A DNA stretch of 64,000 bases from an uncultured Lachnospiraceae bacterium (GTDB lineage: Bacteria > Bacillota > Clostridia > Lachnospirales > Lachnospiraceae), in contig CAMOGQ010000001.1 of assembly GCA_946614165.1 (NCBI GenBank), forward strand, positions 1-64,000, in the 5' to 3' direction. The notes beneath the pieces were generated by a model. That model did not search any database. It saw only the letters and a list, made by a program, of their open reading frames with translations, and was not told where the DNA came from. Within the stretch, counting starts at the first letter, position 1; each line of letters opens with the position of its first letter. The position numbers and the translations under genes were made by a program. Below, in pieces: positions 18,767-27,698 of this stretch.

Positions 18767-21094
18767 ATGACAGAGATGGATATTGACAGACAGGATTCTG
18801 CTATCGTAACAGGTGTAGATCAGTTCGATACAGGAAAAATAGAAGATATCGGCGAATACGTCGGGCCCGAAGAGTTATTAAAGGACCTGATCGAACGTGT
18901 GCGCAGATATCATCCCTCCGATGACATTTCCCTAATCACCAAGGCCTATGAACTGGCGGAAGAAGCCCATAAGGACCAGGTCAGGAAATCGGGACAGCCC
19001 TATATCATTCATCCCCTTCAGGTGGCCATCATCCTGGCAGACCTGGAAATGGACAAGGAGACCATAGCAGCGGGCCTTCTCCACGATGTGGTGGAGGATA
19101 CCATTTATTCCAAAGAACAGCTGGCAGAAATGTTCGGAAACGACGTTGCCGAGCTGGTGGACGGAGTTACAAAGCTGGAAAAACTGCAGCTGTCCGTCGA
19201 ATACTCCACCGTGGATGCCCTCCAGCAGGAGATGCAGGCCAGGAACCTGCGAAAGATGTTCCTTGCCATGGCCAAGGATATCCGCGTCATCATGATCAAA
19301 CTGGCCGACCGTCTCCACAACATGAGGACACTGGGCCACATGGCTCCCAACAAGCAGGTCCGCATTGCCCAGGAGACCCTGGATATCTACAGCCCCCTGG
19401 CTTCCCGTCTGGGGATTTCCAAGATCAAGGTGGAACTGGACGATCTGTCCCTCAAATATCTCCATCCCGATATTTATTTCGACCTGATCGATCAGGTGGC
19501 CAGACGCCGGACCGAGCGTGAAAAGTACATTTCCGAGATCGTCGCCAACGTGCGCGAACATATTCAGAGCGCCTGTATCGAGGCCAGGATCGACGGACGC
19601 GTCAAGCATTACTTCAGCATTTATAAAAAGATGCATAACCAGGGCAAGACCCTGGACCAGATCTACGATCTGTTCGCAGTCCGGATCATTGTCAATTCCA
19701 TCCGCGACTGCTATGCCGCTCTGGGCATCATTCATGAGACCTATATCCCTGTTCCCGGCCGGTTCAAGGACTATATCGCCATGCCCAAGGAGAACATGTA
19801 CCAGTCTCTGCATACTACCCTGATGGGCCCCGGCGGCGAGCCTTTCGAGATCCAGATCCGTACCTTCGACATGCACAGGGCAGCCGAATACGGTATCGCG
19901 GCCCACTGGAAATATAAGGAAGCCTCCGACGGCAAGAAGGGGGACGACCAGGAGGAAGCCAAGCTGGCGTGGCTCAGGCAGATCCTGGAATGGCAGCAGG
20001 ATACCAAGGACAACAAGGAGTTCATGAACATCCTCAAGAGCGACCTGGACCTGTTCTCCGACAACGTCTACTGCTTTACTCCCAGAGGCGAGGTCAAGAG
20101 CCTGCCCGCGGGCGCCTGTCCCATCGACTTTGCTTATGCCATTCATACGGCCGTGGGCAACAAGATGGTGGGAGCCAGGGTCAACGGCCGCCAGGTCAAG
20201 ATCGACTACCGTCTCAAGAACGGCGACCGGGTGGAGATCATTACCTCCGCCAACTCCAAGGGACCCAGCGCAGACTGGCTGAACTTCGTAAAGGCCGCTT
20301 CCACCAAGACCAAGATCAATCAGTGGTTCCGCAAGGAACTGAAGGAAGAGAACATCAGCAGGGGCAAGGAACTGCTTTCGGCCTACTGCAAGACCCATTC
20401 TCTCAACCTGCCCGAGATCTCCAGACCGGAATACCAGCAGGTGGTCCAGCAGAAATACGGCTTCCGCGACTGGGACGCCGCTCTGGCCGCCATCGGACAC
20501 GGAGGACTCAAGGAAGGTGTTGTGGCCAACCGACTCAAGGAGCTCTACGACCAGGACCATGCCAAGCAGGTCACCGATGAGGAAATCCTTCATCAGGCCC
20601 AGGAGGCGGCGCCCAAGATGCGGTCCGGCTCCCGCAATGCTATTATCGTCAAGGGCATTCACGATGTGGCCGTCCGCTTCTCCAAGTGCTGCAATCCCGT
20701 CCCCGGAGACGAAATCGTGGGCTTCGTGACCAGAGGCAGAGGCCTGTCCATCCACAGGGCAGACTGCGTCAACGTCAAAAACCTGTCCGAAGAGGACAGA
20801 GCCAGGGTCATGGCGGCAGACTGGTCCGAGGAGGCCATCAACGCCTCCGGCGAGAGCTTCGTGACAGAGATCAATATCTATGCCAGGGACAGAAAGTCCC
20901 TTCTGGTGGACATCAGCCGGATCCTTTCGGAAGCGGATATCAATATCCTGCGTATTTCCAGCGTCACCAGCAAGCAGGGCATTGCCACCATTACCATCAG
21001 CTTCGAAGTCAGCTCCAGAAAGGAGCTGCAGGACATCGTCGGCAAGCTTCAGAATGTCAAAGATGTCCAGACCGTCACCAGGACCAACGGGTAA
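18767..21094 (+). CDS. rel: Bifunctional (p)ppGpp synthetase/hydrolase Rel
   Basis: A 775-residue stringent-response enzyme that makes and degrades (p)ppGpp on starved ribosomes. The HD hydrolase domain is intact (IIHPLQVAIILADLEMD, GLLHDVVEDT), followed by the synthetase domain (FAVRIIV, RFKDYIAMPKENMYQSLHTT, EIQIRTFDMH). The TGS domain starts at VYCFTPRGEVKSLPAGA, the zinc-finger/CC region has FSKCCNPVPGD, and a C-terminal ACT domain follows. ATG 18767 has AGAGGGA upstream; the open frame extends further up but crosses the promoter. Followed nine bases later by an MBL hydrolase gene and then hemZ, a common Clostridia arrangement. Confidence 0.96.
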   Translation: MTEMDIDRQDSAIVTGVDQFDTGKIEDIGEYVGPEELLKDLIERVRRYHPSDDISLITKAYELAEEAHKDQVRKSGQPYIIHPLQVAIILADLEMDKETIAAGLLHDVVEDTIYSKEQLAEMFGNDVAELVDGVTKLEKLQLSVEYSTVDALQQEMQARNLRKMFLAMAKDIRVIMIKLADRLHNMRTLGHMAPNKQVRIAQETLDIYSPLASRLGISKIKVELDDLSLKYLHPDIYFDLIDQVARRRTEREKYISEIVANVREHIQSACIEARIDGRVKHYFSIYKKMHNQGKTLDQIYDLFAVRIIVNSIRDCYAALGIIHETYIPVPGRFKDYIAMPKENMYQSLHTTLMGPGGEPFEIQIRTFDMHRAAEYGIAAHWKYKEASDGKKGDDQEEAKLAWLRQILEWQQDTKDNKEFMNILKSDLDLFSDNVYCFTPRGEVKSLPAGACPIDFAYAIHTAVGNKMVGARVNGRQVKIDYRLKNGDRVEIITSANSKGPSADWLNFVKAASTKTKINQWFRKELKEENISRGKELLSAYCKTHSLNLPEISRPEYQQVVQQKYGFRDWDAALAAIGHGGLKEGVVANRLKELYDQDHAKQVTDEEILHQAQEAAPKMRSGSRNAIIVKGIHDVAVRFSKCCNPVPGDEIVGFVTRGRGLSIHRADCVNVKNLSEEDRARVMAADWSEEAINASGESFVTEINIYARDRKSLLVDISRILSEADINILRISSVTSKQGIATITISFEVSSRKELQDIVGKLQNVKDVQTVTRTNG

Positions 21095-21102
21095 GGAGTA
21101 CT

Positions 21103-21732
21103 ATGGAGAGCATTATCGTCAAAAGCTATGTGATCGGCATGGTAGAGACCAACTTCTACTACATGTACAGGGAAGGCCATAAGGAATGCATCGTCTTTGA
21201 CCCTGCGGACTACGGAGAGAGGATCTACGAGGTCCTTTCCGAGCAGGGGCTGGAGATCAAAGCCATCTTCCTGACCCATGCCCACTTTGACCATATGTGG
21301 GGATGCGAAGCCTTAAAGAAGGCCAGCGGCGCCCCCGTCTACATCAGCAGCGAGGAAAGGGAACTTTGCCAGGACGCCTATAAGAACTGCTCCTCCATCT
21401 ACGGAAGAGCCACCACCCTGGTGCCCGACTTCTGGCTGAAGGACGACGAAAAGGTCACTGCCGCGGGGATCGAGGTACAGATGCTGTCCACCCCCGGCCA
21501 TACGGAAGGAAGCTGTTGCTTCTATGTGGAAGAGGGCCATATCCTGATCTGCGGAGATACTCTTTTCGAAGGGTCCGTGGGAAGGACAGACCTGCCCACA
21601 GGCTCCATGAGCGCCCTGGTCCGGTCCATCCGCACAAGGCTCTATGTCCTGCCCGACGATACGGTATGCTATCCCGGCCACGGCGGCGTTACGACCATTT
21701 CCTACGAAAAGCAGTACAATCCTTTCGCGTAA
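21103..21732 (+). CDS. MBL-fold hydrolase, glyoxalase II-like (YcbL type)
   Basis: A 209-residue cytoplasmic metallo-beta-lactamase-fold protein of the GloB2/YcbL type. The metal-binding motif is FLTHAHFDHMWG (H-x-H-x-D-H), with further ligands in STPGHTEGS, ICGDTLFEGSVGRTD and CYPGHGG. Small proteins of this group hydrolyse thioesters such as S-lactoylglutathione-like substrates; the physiological substrate in organisms without glutathione is unclear. AAGGAG precedes ATG 21103. It lies eight bases after rel and is probably cotranscribed, though it has no known stringent-response role. Confidence 0.88.
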   Translation: MESIIVKSYVIGMVETNFYYMYREGHKECIVFDPADYGERIYEVLSEQGLEIKAIFLTHAHFDHMWGCEALKKASGAPVYISSEERELCQDAYKNCSSIYGRATTLVPDFWLKDDEKVTAAGIEVQMLSTPGHTEGSCCFYVEEGHILICGDTLFEGSVGRTDLPTGSMSALVRSIRTRLYVLPDDTVCYPGHGGVTTISYEKQYNPFA

Positions 21733-21756
21733 GTTTGAGTTTTTGAAACAGATCCT

Positions 21757-21780
21757 CCCCCGGAATTGTTATTCCGGGGG
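21757..21780 (+). terminator. GC-rich hairpin after the MBL hydrolase gene
   Basis: CCCCCGGAAT pairs with ATTCCGGGGG across TGTT. No T run follows directly (ATACTTT), so it is a weak terminator or a processing/stability hairpin. Confidence 0.5.
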
Positions 21781-21869
21781 ATACTTTCGGTTTTTTGCTG
21801 ATATTTCATCTGAAAGCAGGCGGAGATGCCTGCTTTCCCCATGTATTCGGAAACGAGGAGATCCAAAGC

Positions 21870-23348
21870 ATGCTGATCGCATCGGTTAATACAGAACTCT
21901 ACAGATATGAGATCCATTCCCTGATCAAGGCCTTTTATCCCGAGGAGGATGTGAAGGTCCTGGTGGAGGGAGCCCCCATCAAAGGGGCCGGAAGGGAGGA
22001 GGCCGCAAGGACCGCTCCCTTTATGACAGTGCATTTTTCTCCTGACCTGCTGCAGGTGAGCCTGCCGGGAACAGACCTGCATTTTTCGGAAAAGGCGGGA
22101 GAGGAGCTCTTCGACAGGAAGGGAAGGGAGTGCAAGACGGTGCTTAAGCACCTGGTCTATGACATCCTTTCCGCTCATACGGGAAGGCAGCTTCCCTGGG
22201 GAGAACTGATCGGCATCCGTCCCACCAAGATCGCCATGCAGCGGCTGCTGGAGGGGGATTCCCGTGAGGAGGCAGCAGAATTTATGATCCGTGAGCACAA
22301 GGCCAGCAGGGAAAAGGCCCTTCTGGCGGCGGACATCGCGGAAAGAGAGAAGGAGATCCTTTCGGGGATCCACTATGAGAACGGCTACAGCCTCTATGTG
22401 GGCATTCCCTTCTGTCCCACCACCTGCCTCTACTGCTCCTTTACCTCCTTCCCCATCGGGGGCTGGAAGAAAAGAGTGGACGAATACCTGGAGGCTCTGG
22501 AAAAGGAGATCGAAGCCGGAGCGGCCCTTATGGAAGGAAAGATCCTGGATACGGTCTATATTGGCGGCGGGACCCCCACCACCCTGGATCCGGACCAGCT
22601 GGACCGCCTGATCAGGGCCCTGAAGGCTCATTTCCCCATGGAGAACCTGCAGGAGTTCACCGTGGAAGCGGGCAGGCCCGATTCCATCACTCCCGAAAAG
22701 CTCCGGGTCCTTAAGGAGCACGGGGTGACCAGGATCAGCGTCAATCCCCAGACCATGAGGAACGAGACCCTGAAGCTGATCGGCAGAAGGCACAGCGTGG
22801 AGCAGACGGAGGAAGCCTTCCGCATGGCCAGAGAGGCGGGCTTTGACAACATCAACATGGACATCATCCTGGGCCTGCCCGGCGAGGATGAGGGGGACGT
22901 GGCCTATACCATCAACCGTATCAGGGCCCTTAACCCCGACTCCCTGACGGTCCATTCCCTGGCCGTCAAGAGAGCGTCGAAGCTCCAGCAGTGGATCGAA
23001 AAGAACGGGTATGCCGAGATCAACAATACCGACGAGGGCATGAAGATCGCGGCGGCAGGGGCCGCGGATATGGATATGAAGCCCTACTATCTCTACCGCC
23101 AGAAGAACATGTCCGGCAATTTCGAGAACGTGGGCTATGCCAGGGAAGGAAAGTACGGCATCTACAACATCCTGATCATGGAAGAGAAGCAGTCCATCCT
23201 GGCTCTGGGCGCGGGATCCATCTCCAAGGCCGTCTTCCCCGGAGGCAGGATCGAGAGGAGCGACAACTGCAAGGATATCGATACCTATATTTCCACGATC
23301 GACGAAATGATCGCCAGAAAGGGCCGTCTCTACGGGCAGACCTCCTGA
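21870..23348 (+). CDS. hemZ: Coproporphyrinogen III oxidase-like radical SAM enzyme HemZ
   Basis: A 492-residue radical SAM protein of the HemZ group, associated with oxygen-independent coproporphyrinogen dehydrogenation. An N-terminal ~160-residue domain specific to HemZ precedes the radical SAM core. The 4Fe-4S motif is in GIPFCPTTCLYCSFTSFP (C-x3-C-x2-C), followed by YIGGGTPTTLD and NINMDIILGLPGE. The start at 21870 has GAGGAG nine bases upstream; the open frame from 21795 lacks one. It is separated from the MBL gene by a hairpin. A second HemN-like gene, hemW, lies at 59.6 kb. Whether this organism makes haem is unknown. Confidence 0.92.
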   Translation: MLIASVNTELYRYEIHSLIKAFYPEEDVKVLVEGAPIKGAGREEAARTAPFMTVHFSPDLLQVSLPGTDLHFSEKAGEELFDRKGRECKTVLKHLVYDILSAHTGRQLPWGELIGIRPTKIAMQRLLEGDSREEAAEFMIREHKASREKALLAADIAEREKEILSGIHYENGYSLYVGIPFCPTTCLYCSFTSFPIGGWKKRVDEYLEALEKEIEAGAALMEGKILDTVYIGGGTPTTLDPDQLDRLIRALKAHFPMENLQEFTVEAGRPDSITPEKLRVLKEHGVTRISVNPQTMRNETLKLIGRRHSVEQTEEAFRMAREAGFDNINMDIILGLPGEDEGDVAYTINRIRALNPDSLTVHSLAVKRASKLQQWIEKNGYAEINNTDEGMKIAAAGAADMDMKPYYLYRQKNMSGNFENVGYAREGKYGIYNILIMEEKQSILALGAGSISKAVFPGGRIERSDNCKDIDTYISTIDEMIARKGRLYGQTS

Positions 23349-23368
23349 GCGATTTTGGAAAATATCCC

Positions 23369-23397
23369 TTGAAAATGGCATGAAAATACGGTATAGT
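23369..23397 (+). promoter_or_regulatory. Promoter of topA
   Basis: TTGAAA (23369-23374), 17 bases, TATAGT (23392-23397). Confidence 0.75.
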
Positions 23398-23532
23398 ACA
23401 AATCGTTTCGGCAAATCCTGAAATATTCTGAAAACTTTGTGAATATTTTGCGTCTTCCCACAAATACGGAGCAGGCCGCTCTGTCAGGGAAAAGCACAGG
23501 GCGGAAACAATTTTTTTACAGTTGAGGTTGGA

Positions 23533-25659
23533 ATGGCAGCAGTTCGTAAGAAGAAAAAAAACCTTGTAATCGTCGAGTCACCCGCAAAGGTGAAGACTAT
23601 CAAGAAGTTTCTTGGCTCCAATTATGAAGTGGCGGCAAGTTACGGTCATGTACGTGACATGCCCAAAAGCCAGATGGGAATAGATTTTGAAAACGGGTGC
23701 GAGCCCAAATATATCACGATCCGCGGCAAGGGCGAACTTCTTGCGGAGCTGCGCAAGATGGTCAAGAAGGCGGACCGCATATATCTGGCAACGGACCCTG
23801 ACCGCGAAGGAGAGGCCATTTCCTGGCATCTGATCGCGGCCCTCAAGCTAGATCAGCAGGAAGGCAAGGAGGTCTACAGGATCACCTTCAACGAGATCAC
23901 CAAGAAAGCCGTCCTGGAGTCCCTGAAAAACGCCCGAGATATCGATATGAATCTGGTGGACGCCCAGCAGGCCAGAAGAGTTCTGGACCGCCTGGTGGGC
24001 TATAAGATCTCCCCTCTGATCTGGGCCAAGGTCAAGCGCGGACTTTCCGCCGGCCGTGTCCAGTCCGTCGCCCTCCGCATGATCGGCGACAGGGAGGATG
24101 AGATCAACTCCTTTATCCCTGAGGAATACTGGTCCCTGGACGCCAACCTTTCCGTGGAAGGCGAAAAGAAGCTGCTGACGGCCCACTATTACGGACCCAT
24201 GGACGAGACCGGTAAGGCCGAAAAGGCAGAGCTGAGCAATTCCGCCCAGGTGGACGGGGTCATGGATTCCGTTAAGGACGCAGAGTGGAAGATCTCCGAA
24301 GTGAAAAAGAGCGAGAGGACCCGCAAGTCTCCCATGCCCTTTACCACCTCCACACTGCAGCAGGAGGCCAGCAGGTCTCTCAACTTCTCCACCTCCAAGA
24401 CCATGCGGATCGCCCAGCAGCTCTATGAAGGCGTGGATATCAAGGGACAGGGCACTGTGGCCCTGATCACCTACCTGCGTACCGACTCCACCAGGATCTC
24501 CGACGAGGCCATGGCTTCTTCCGCAGACTACATCCTGGAGCGCTACGGTCAGGACTATCTGATCGCGGCCGAGAAAAAACAGGAATCCAAGGGCCATGTG
24601 CAGGACGCCCATGAAGCCATCCGTCCCACGGATGTGACCAGGGACCCTGCCTCCATCAAGGATTCCCTGACAAGAGAGCAGTACCGTCTCTACCAGCTGA
24701 TCTGGAAGAGATTCCTGGCCAGCCGCATGAGCCCCGCCAGATACGAGACCACCCAGGTCCGGATCCTGGCCCGGGGAAAAGAGGCCTGTCAGGTCTTTAC
24801 CGTATCCGCCCAGAGGCTTGTCTTCGACGGCTTCCAGAGCGTCTACAACGACGAGGAGAACCCCGAAAAGGCAAACGCCCTGGTCAGAGGCCTGGAGGAG
24901 ACCACGGCCGTCTCCTTTGACTCCTTTGATCCCAGACAGCACTTTACCCAGCCTGCCCCCCACTTTACGGAGGCATCCCTGGTAAGAGCCCTGGAGGAGC
25001 AGGGAATCGGACGTCCCTCCACCTATGCTCCCACCATTTCTACCATCCTTGCCAGGAACTACATCGTCAAGGAAGAAAAGAACCTCTACATGACCGAGCT
25101 GGGAACAGCCGTCAACAACATCATGAAGAAGTCCTTCCCCTCCATCGTGAACCCCGAGTTCACCGCCAACATGGAGAATCTTCTGGACTGTGTGGCCGAA
25201 GGCACGGTCAAGTGGAAGACCATCGTGGAGAACTTCTATCCCGACCTGGACACAGCGGTCCAGGAGGCGGAAAAGGAGCTGGAGAAGGTCAAGATCGCCG
25301 ACGAAGAGACCGATGTGGTCTGCGAGAACTGCGGCCGCAACATGGTCATCAAATACGGCCCCCACGGGAAATTCCTGGCCTGCCCCGGATTCCCCGAGTG
25401 CCACAACACCAAGCCCTACTATCAGAAGATCGGGGTCATGTGTCCCAGATGCGGCAAGGACATCGTTGTCCGCATGAGCAAAAAGGGCCGCCGCTACTAC
25501 GGCTGCCTGGGCAATCCCGACTGTGATTTCATGTCCTGGCAGAAGCCTTCTTCTGTCAAATGTCCCGTCTGCGGCTCCATCATGCTGGAGAAGGGAAGAA
25601 AGCTGGTATGCTATAACGATCAGTGCGGCCATGTCATGGAGAGGCCCGAAGAGAACTGA
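23533..25659 (+). CDS. topA: DNA topoisomerase I
   Basis: A 708-residue type IA topoisomerase that relaxes negative supercoils. The Toprim domain has NLVIVESPAKVKTIKKFLG and the acidic DPDREGEAISWH. The active-site tyrosine is in LITYLRTDSTRIS. Three C-terminal zinc ribbons are visible: CENCGRNM...CPGFPEC, CPRCGKDI...CLGNPDC and CPVCGSIM...CYNDQC. Length is typical for Firmicutes. The start follows GTTGAGGTTGGA. codY follows 61 bases later without an intervening terminator, so the two are probably cotranscribed. dprA, often directly upstream of topA in this group, is instead at 61 kb. Confidence 0.98.
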   Translation: MAAVRKKKKNLVIVESPAKVKTIKKFLGSNYEVAASYGHVRDMPKSQMGIDFENGCEPKYITIRGKGELLAELRKMVKKADRIYLATDPDREGEAISWHLIAALKLDQQEGKEVYRITFNEITKKAVLESLKNARDIDMNLVDAQQARRVLDRLVGYKISPLIWAKVKRGLSAGRVQSVALRMIGDREDEINSFIPEEYWSLDANLSVEGEKKLLTAHYYGPMDETGKAEKAELSNSAQVDGVMDSVKDAEWKISEVKKSERTRKSPMPFTTSTLQQEASRSLNFSTSKTMRIAQQLYEGVDIKGQGTVALITYLRTDSTRISDEAMASSADYILERYGQDYLIAAEKKQESKGHVQDAHEAIRPTDVTRDPASIKDSLTREQYRLYQLIWKRFLASRMSPARYETTQVRILARGKEACQVFTVSAQRLVFDGFQSVYNDEENPEKANALVRGLEETTAVSFDSFDPRQHFTQPAPHFTEASLVRALEEQGIGRPSTYAPTISTILARNYIVKEEKNLYMTELGTAVNNIMKKSFPSIVNPEFTANMENLLDCVAEGTVKWKTIVENFYPDLDTAVQEAEKELEKVKIADEETDVVCENCGRNMVIKYGPHGKFLACPGFPECHNTKPYYQKIGVMCPRCGKDIVVRMSKKGRRYYGCLGNPDCDFMSWQKPSSVKCPVCGSIMLEKGRKLVCYNDQCGHVMERPEEN

Positions 25660-25720
25660 TCTTAATCAGGTAATATACGGATAACGTCCGGCAAAGCGGC
25701 GTTAGAAAGGAATACAGCAA

Positions 25721-26518
25721 GTGAACGGTACACCTATTAACAACGTCATGCTTCTTGACAACACCAGAAAGATCGAGAAGCTTCTTCATAACAACACCGG
25801 TAAAGTCATTTTCAATGATATCTGTGAAGTCATGAGCGATATCCTTGGATCCAACATGCTGGTCATCAGCAAAAAGGGCAAGGTCCTGGGCTACGGCGAG
25901 AACCGCAGGGTCGAGCCTTTAAAGGGCCTGATCACGGACGAAGTGGGCTTCTTTATCGATCCCGCCCTCAACGAGCGCTTCCTGGGCGTTCTCTCCACCA
26001 ACGAGAACATCAATCTCAGGACCCTGGGCTTTATGGACGAAGAGGATTCCGACAAGACCGGTATTGTCGCTCCCATCGGCATCGCCGGGGAGAGACTGGG
26101 CACCGTATTCCTTTACAAGGATGAGGACTCCTATGACATCGACGACATCATTCTGTGCGAATACGGCACCACCGTGGTGAGCCTGGAAATGCTCCGGGCC
26201 GTGACAGAGGAGACTGCGGAAGAGAACCGCAAGGTCAACGTGGTCCGCTCCGCCATCGGCACTCTGAGCTATACGGAAATGCACGCCATCGTCCAGATCT
26301 TCAAGGAACTGGGCGGCACCGAGGGCATCCTGGTGGCCAGCAAGATCGCCGACAAGGCGGGCATCACCAGAAGCGTGGTGGTCAACGCCCTGCGCAAGTT
26401 CGAGTCCGCAGGCGTCATCGAATCCCGTTCCTCCGGCATGAAGGGAACCTATATCAAGGTCCTCAACGACGCCATCTACGGAGAACTGGACGATCTGAAG
26501 AGGCAGGTCAACAGCTGA
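25721..26518 (+). CDS. codY: GTP/branched-chain amino acid-sensing repressor CodY
   Basis: A 265-residue global nutritional repressor. The N-terminal GAF domain (about residues 10-160) binds Ile/Leu/Val. The C-terminal winged helix carries GILVASKIADKAGITRSVVVNALRKFESAG, the conserved DNA-recognition segment, followed by ESRSSGMKGTYIKVLN. The start is GTG 25721, with AGAAAGGA upstream; the first ATG (25748) has no RBS. Length agrees with the usual 259. It lies in the topA-codY unit and ends at a strong terminator. Likely targets include amino acid biosynthesis and nitrogen genes; none could be assigned here. Confidence 0.97.
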   Translation: MNGTPINNVMLLDNTRKIEKLLHNNTGKVIFNDICEVMSDILGSNMLVISKKGKVLGYGENRRVEPLKGLITDEVGFFIDPALNERFLGVLSTNENINLRTLGFMDEEDSDKTGIVAPIGIAGERLGTVFLYKDEDSYDIDDIILCEYGTTVVSLEMLRAVTEETAEENRKVNVVRSAIGTLSYTEMHAIVQIFKELGGTEGILVASKIADKAGITRSVVVNALRKFESAGVIESRSSGMKGTYIKVLNDAIYGELDDLKRQVNS

Positions 26519-26568
26519 TAAATCAGCTGATCATCCGGAAATAAGACCGGAAAATCCTTGAAAACATG

Positions 26569-26596
26569 CCGGGGCAGGGTCCTGCCCCGGTTTTTT
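26569..26596 (+). terminator. Terminator of topA-codY
   Basis: CCGGGGCAGG and CCTGCCCCGG are perfect complements around GT, followed by six T residues. Confidence 0.95.
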
Positions 26597-26671
26597 CGTG
26601 CACCTGAAAAATGTGCCGAAAACACAGCGGAAAATAAGTGTATATTCATGGTATAAGTCATCAGAAATTTC

Positions 26672-26700
26672 TTGCACGGGCCATTTTCCTGTGTTAGAAT
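26672..26700 (+). promoter_or_regulatory. Promoter of rpsB-tsf
   Basis: TTGCAC (26672-26677), 17 bases, TAGAAT (26695-26700). It gives a 5' leader of about 135 bases. Confidence 0.8.
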
Positions 26701-26721
26701 ATCGGAGTTGACTATAAAACA

Positions 26722-26811
26722 CGCATTCCAGTGAAAGCCGGTGCTCCCCAAAGAGGGAGTGGCACGAATCCTTCCAGACCCGGGTCGGATCTGTTTTGCA
26801 TATGGAATGCG
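26722..26811 (+). promoter_or_regulatory. Structured rpsB leader, candidate ribosomal-protein S2 autoregulatory RNA
   Basis: CGCATTCCA (26722-26730) pairs perfectly with TGGAATGCG (26803-26811), closing a ~90-base domain. Inside, GTGCTCCC (26741-26748) pairs with GGGA (26755-26758) and GCAC (26762-26765) around a three-base bulge. A second element around GACCCGGGTC (26777-26786) forms another arm, giving a three-way junction. The closing helix ends about 30 bases before the rpsB start. No terminator is evident, so control, if any, would be translational. Function is inferred from position and pairing only. Confidence 0.5.
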
Positions 26812-26840
26812 GAAGAAAAAACCACATGGAGGAAAAAAAC

Positions 26841-27605
26841 ATGAGCGTTGTAACAATGAAACAGCTGCTGGAAGCAGGCGTACACTTCGGTCATCAGACA
26901 AGACGCTGGAACCCCAAGATGGCTCCTTACATCTTCACCGAGAGAAACGGCATCCACATCATCGACCTGCAGAAGTCCGTCGTCAAGGTTGACGAGGCTT
27001 ACAGAGCAGTCAACGAGATCGCTTCCCAGGGCGGCACCATCCTGTTCGTAGGAACCAAGAAGCAGGCCCAGGACGCAGTCAGGACCGAAGCTGAGCGCTG
27101 CGGCATGTACTATGTCAACGAAAGATGGCTCGGCGGCATGCTGACCAACTTCAAGACCATCCAGAGCCGTATCGAGCGTCTCAAAAAGATCAACCAGATG
27201 GAAGCCGACGGCACTTTCGAAGTCCTTCCCAAGAAGGAAGTTGCAAAGCTTCAGAAGGAACAGGAAAAGCTGGAGAAGAACCTGGGCGGCATCAAGACCA
27301 TGACCCGTATTCCCGACGCGATCTTCGTAGTTGATCCCAAGAAGGAAAGAATCTGCGTAGCAGAAGCGCACACTCTGGGCATCACTCTGATCGGTATCGG
27401 CGATACAAACTGCGATCCCGAAGAACTTGATTATGTCATCCCCGGCAACGACGATGCAATCCGTGCAGTCAAGCTTATCTGCTCCAAGATGGCTGACGCC
27501 GTGATCGAAGCCAACCAGGGCGAAGAGAACACAGACGCACAGGAAGCTCTTGCAGAAGAATCCGCAGCAAGCGAAGCTGAGCAGGAAGCAGAAGGCACTC
27601 TGTAA
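26841..27605 (+). CDS. rpsB: 30S ribosomal protein S2
   Basis: A 254-residue small-subunit protein. It begins [27 protein letters not shown], the uS2 signature, with [17 protein letters not shown] and [12 protein letters not shown] further on. The acidic Ala/Glu-rich C-terminal tail is common in Clostridia. GGAGGA lies seven bases upstream of ATG 26841; longer readings run into the structured leader. It is paired with tsf, the conserved bacterial order. Confidence 0.98.
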   Translation: MSVVTMKQLLEAGVHFGHQTRRWNPKMAPYIFTERNGIHIIDLQKSVVKVDEAYRAVNEIASQGGTILFVGTKKQAQDAVRTEAERCGMYYVNERWLGGMLTNFKTIQSRIERLKKINQMEADGTFEVLPKKEVAKLQKEQEKLEKNLGGIKTMTRIPDAIFVVDPKKERICVAEAHTLGITLIGIGDTNCDPEELDYVIPGNDDAIRAVKLICSKMADAVIEANQGEENTDAQEALAEESAASEAEQEAEGTL

Positions 27606-27634
27606 TTTCTTAAGATACAAGGACACATATTCAT

Positions 27635-27660
27635 CGCGCCCGGCCGGAAGGCAGGGCGCG
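27635..27660 (+). other. Intergenic hairpin between rpsB and tsf
   Basis: CGCGCCC (27635-27641) pairs with GGGCGCG (27654-27660); no T run follows. It may adjust the rpsB:tsf transcript ratio or stability. Confidence 0.45.
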
Positions 27661-27698
27661 GTGATTACAGTAAATAATAAAGAAAGAGGTCAAGTACT

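Noticed and set aside
18932..20755. A 607-codon minus-strand frame opposite rel
   Set aside because: Antisense artefact over conserved Rel domains; low-complexity His/Gly/Asp/Leu composition.
23848..25632. A 594-codon minus-strand frame opposite topA
   Set aside because: Antisense artefact over conserved topoisomerase motifs.
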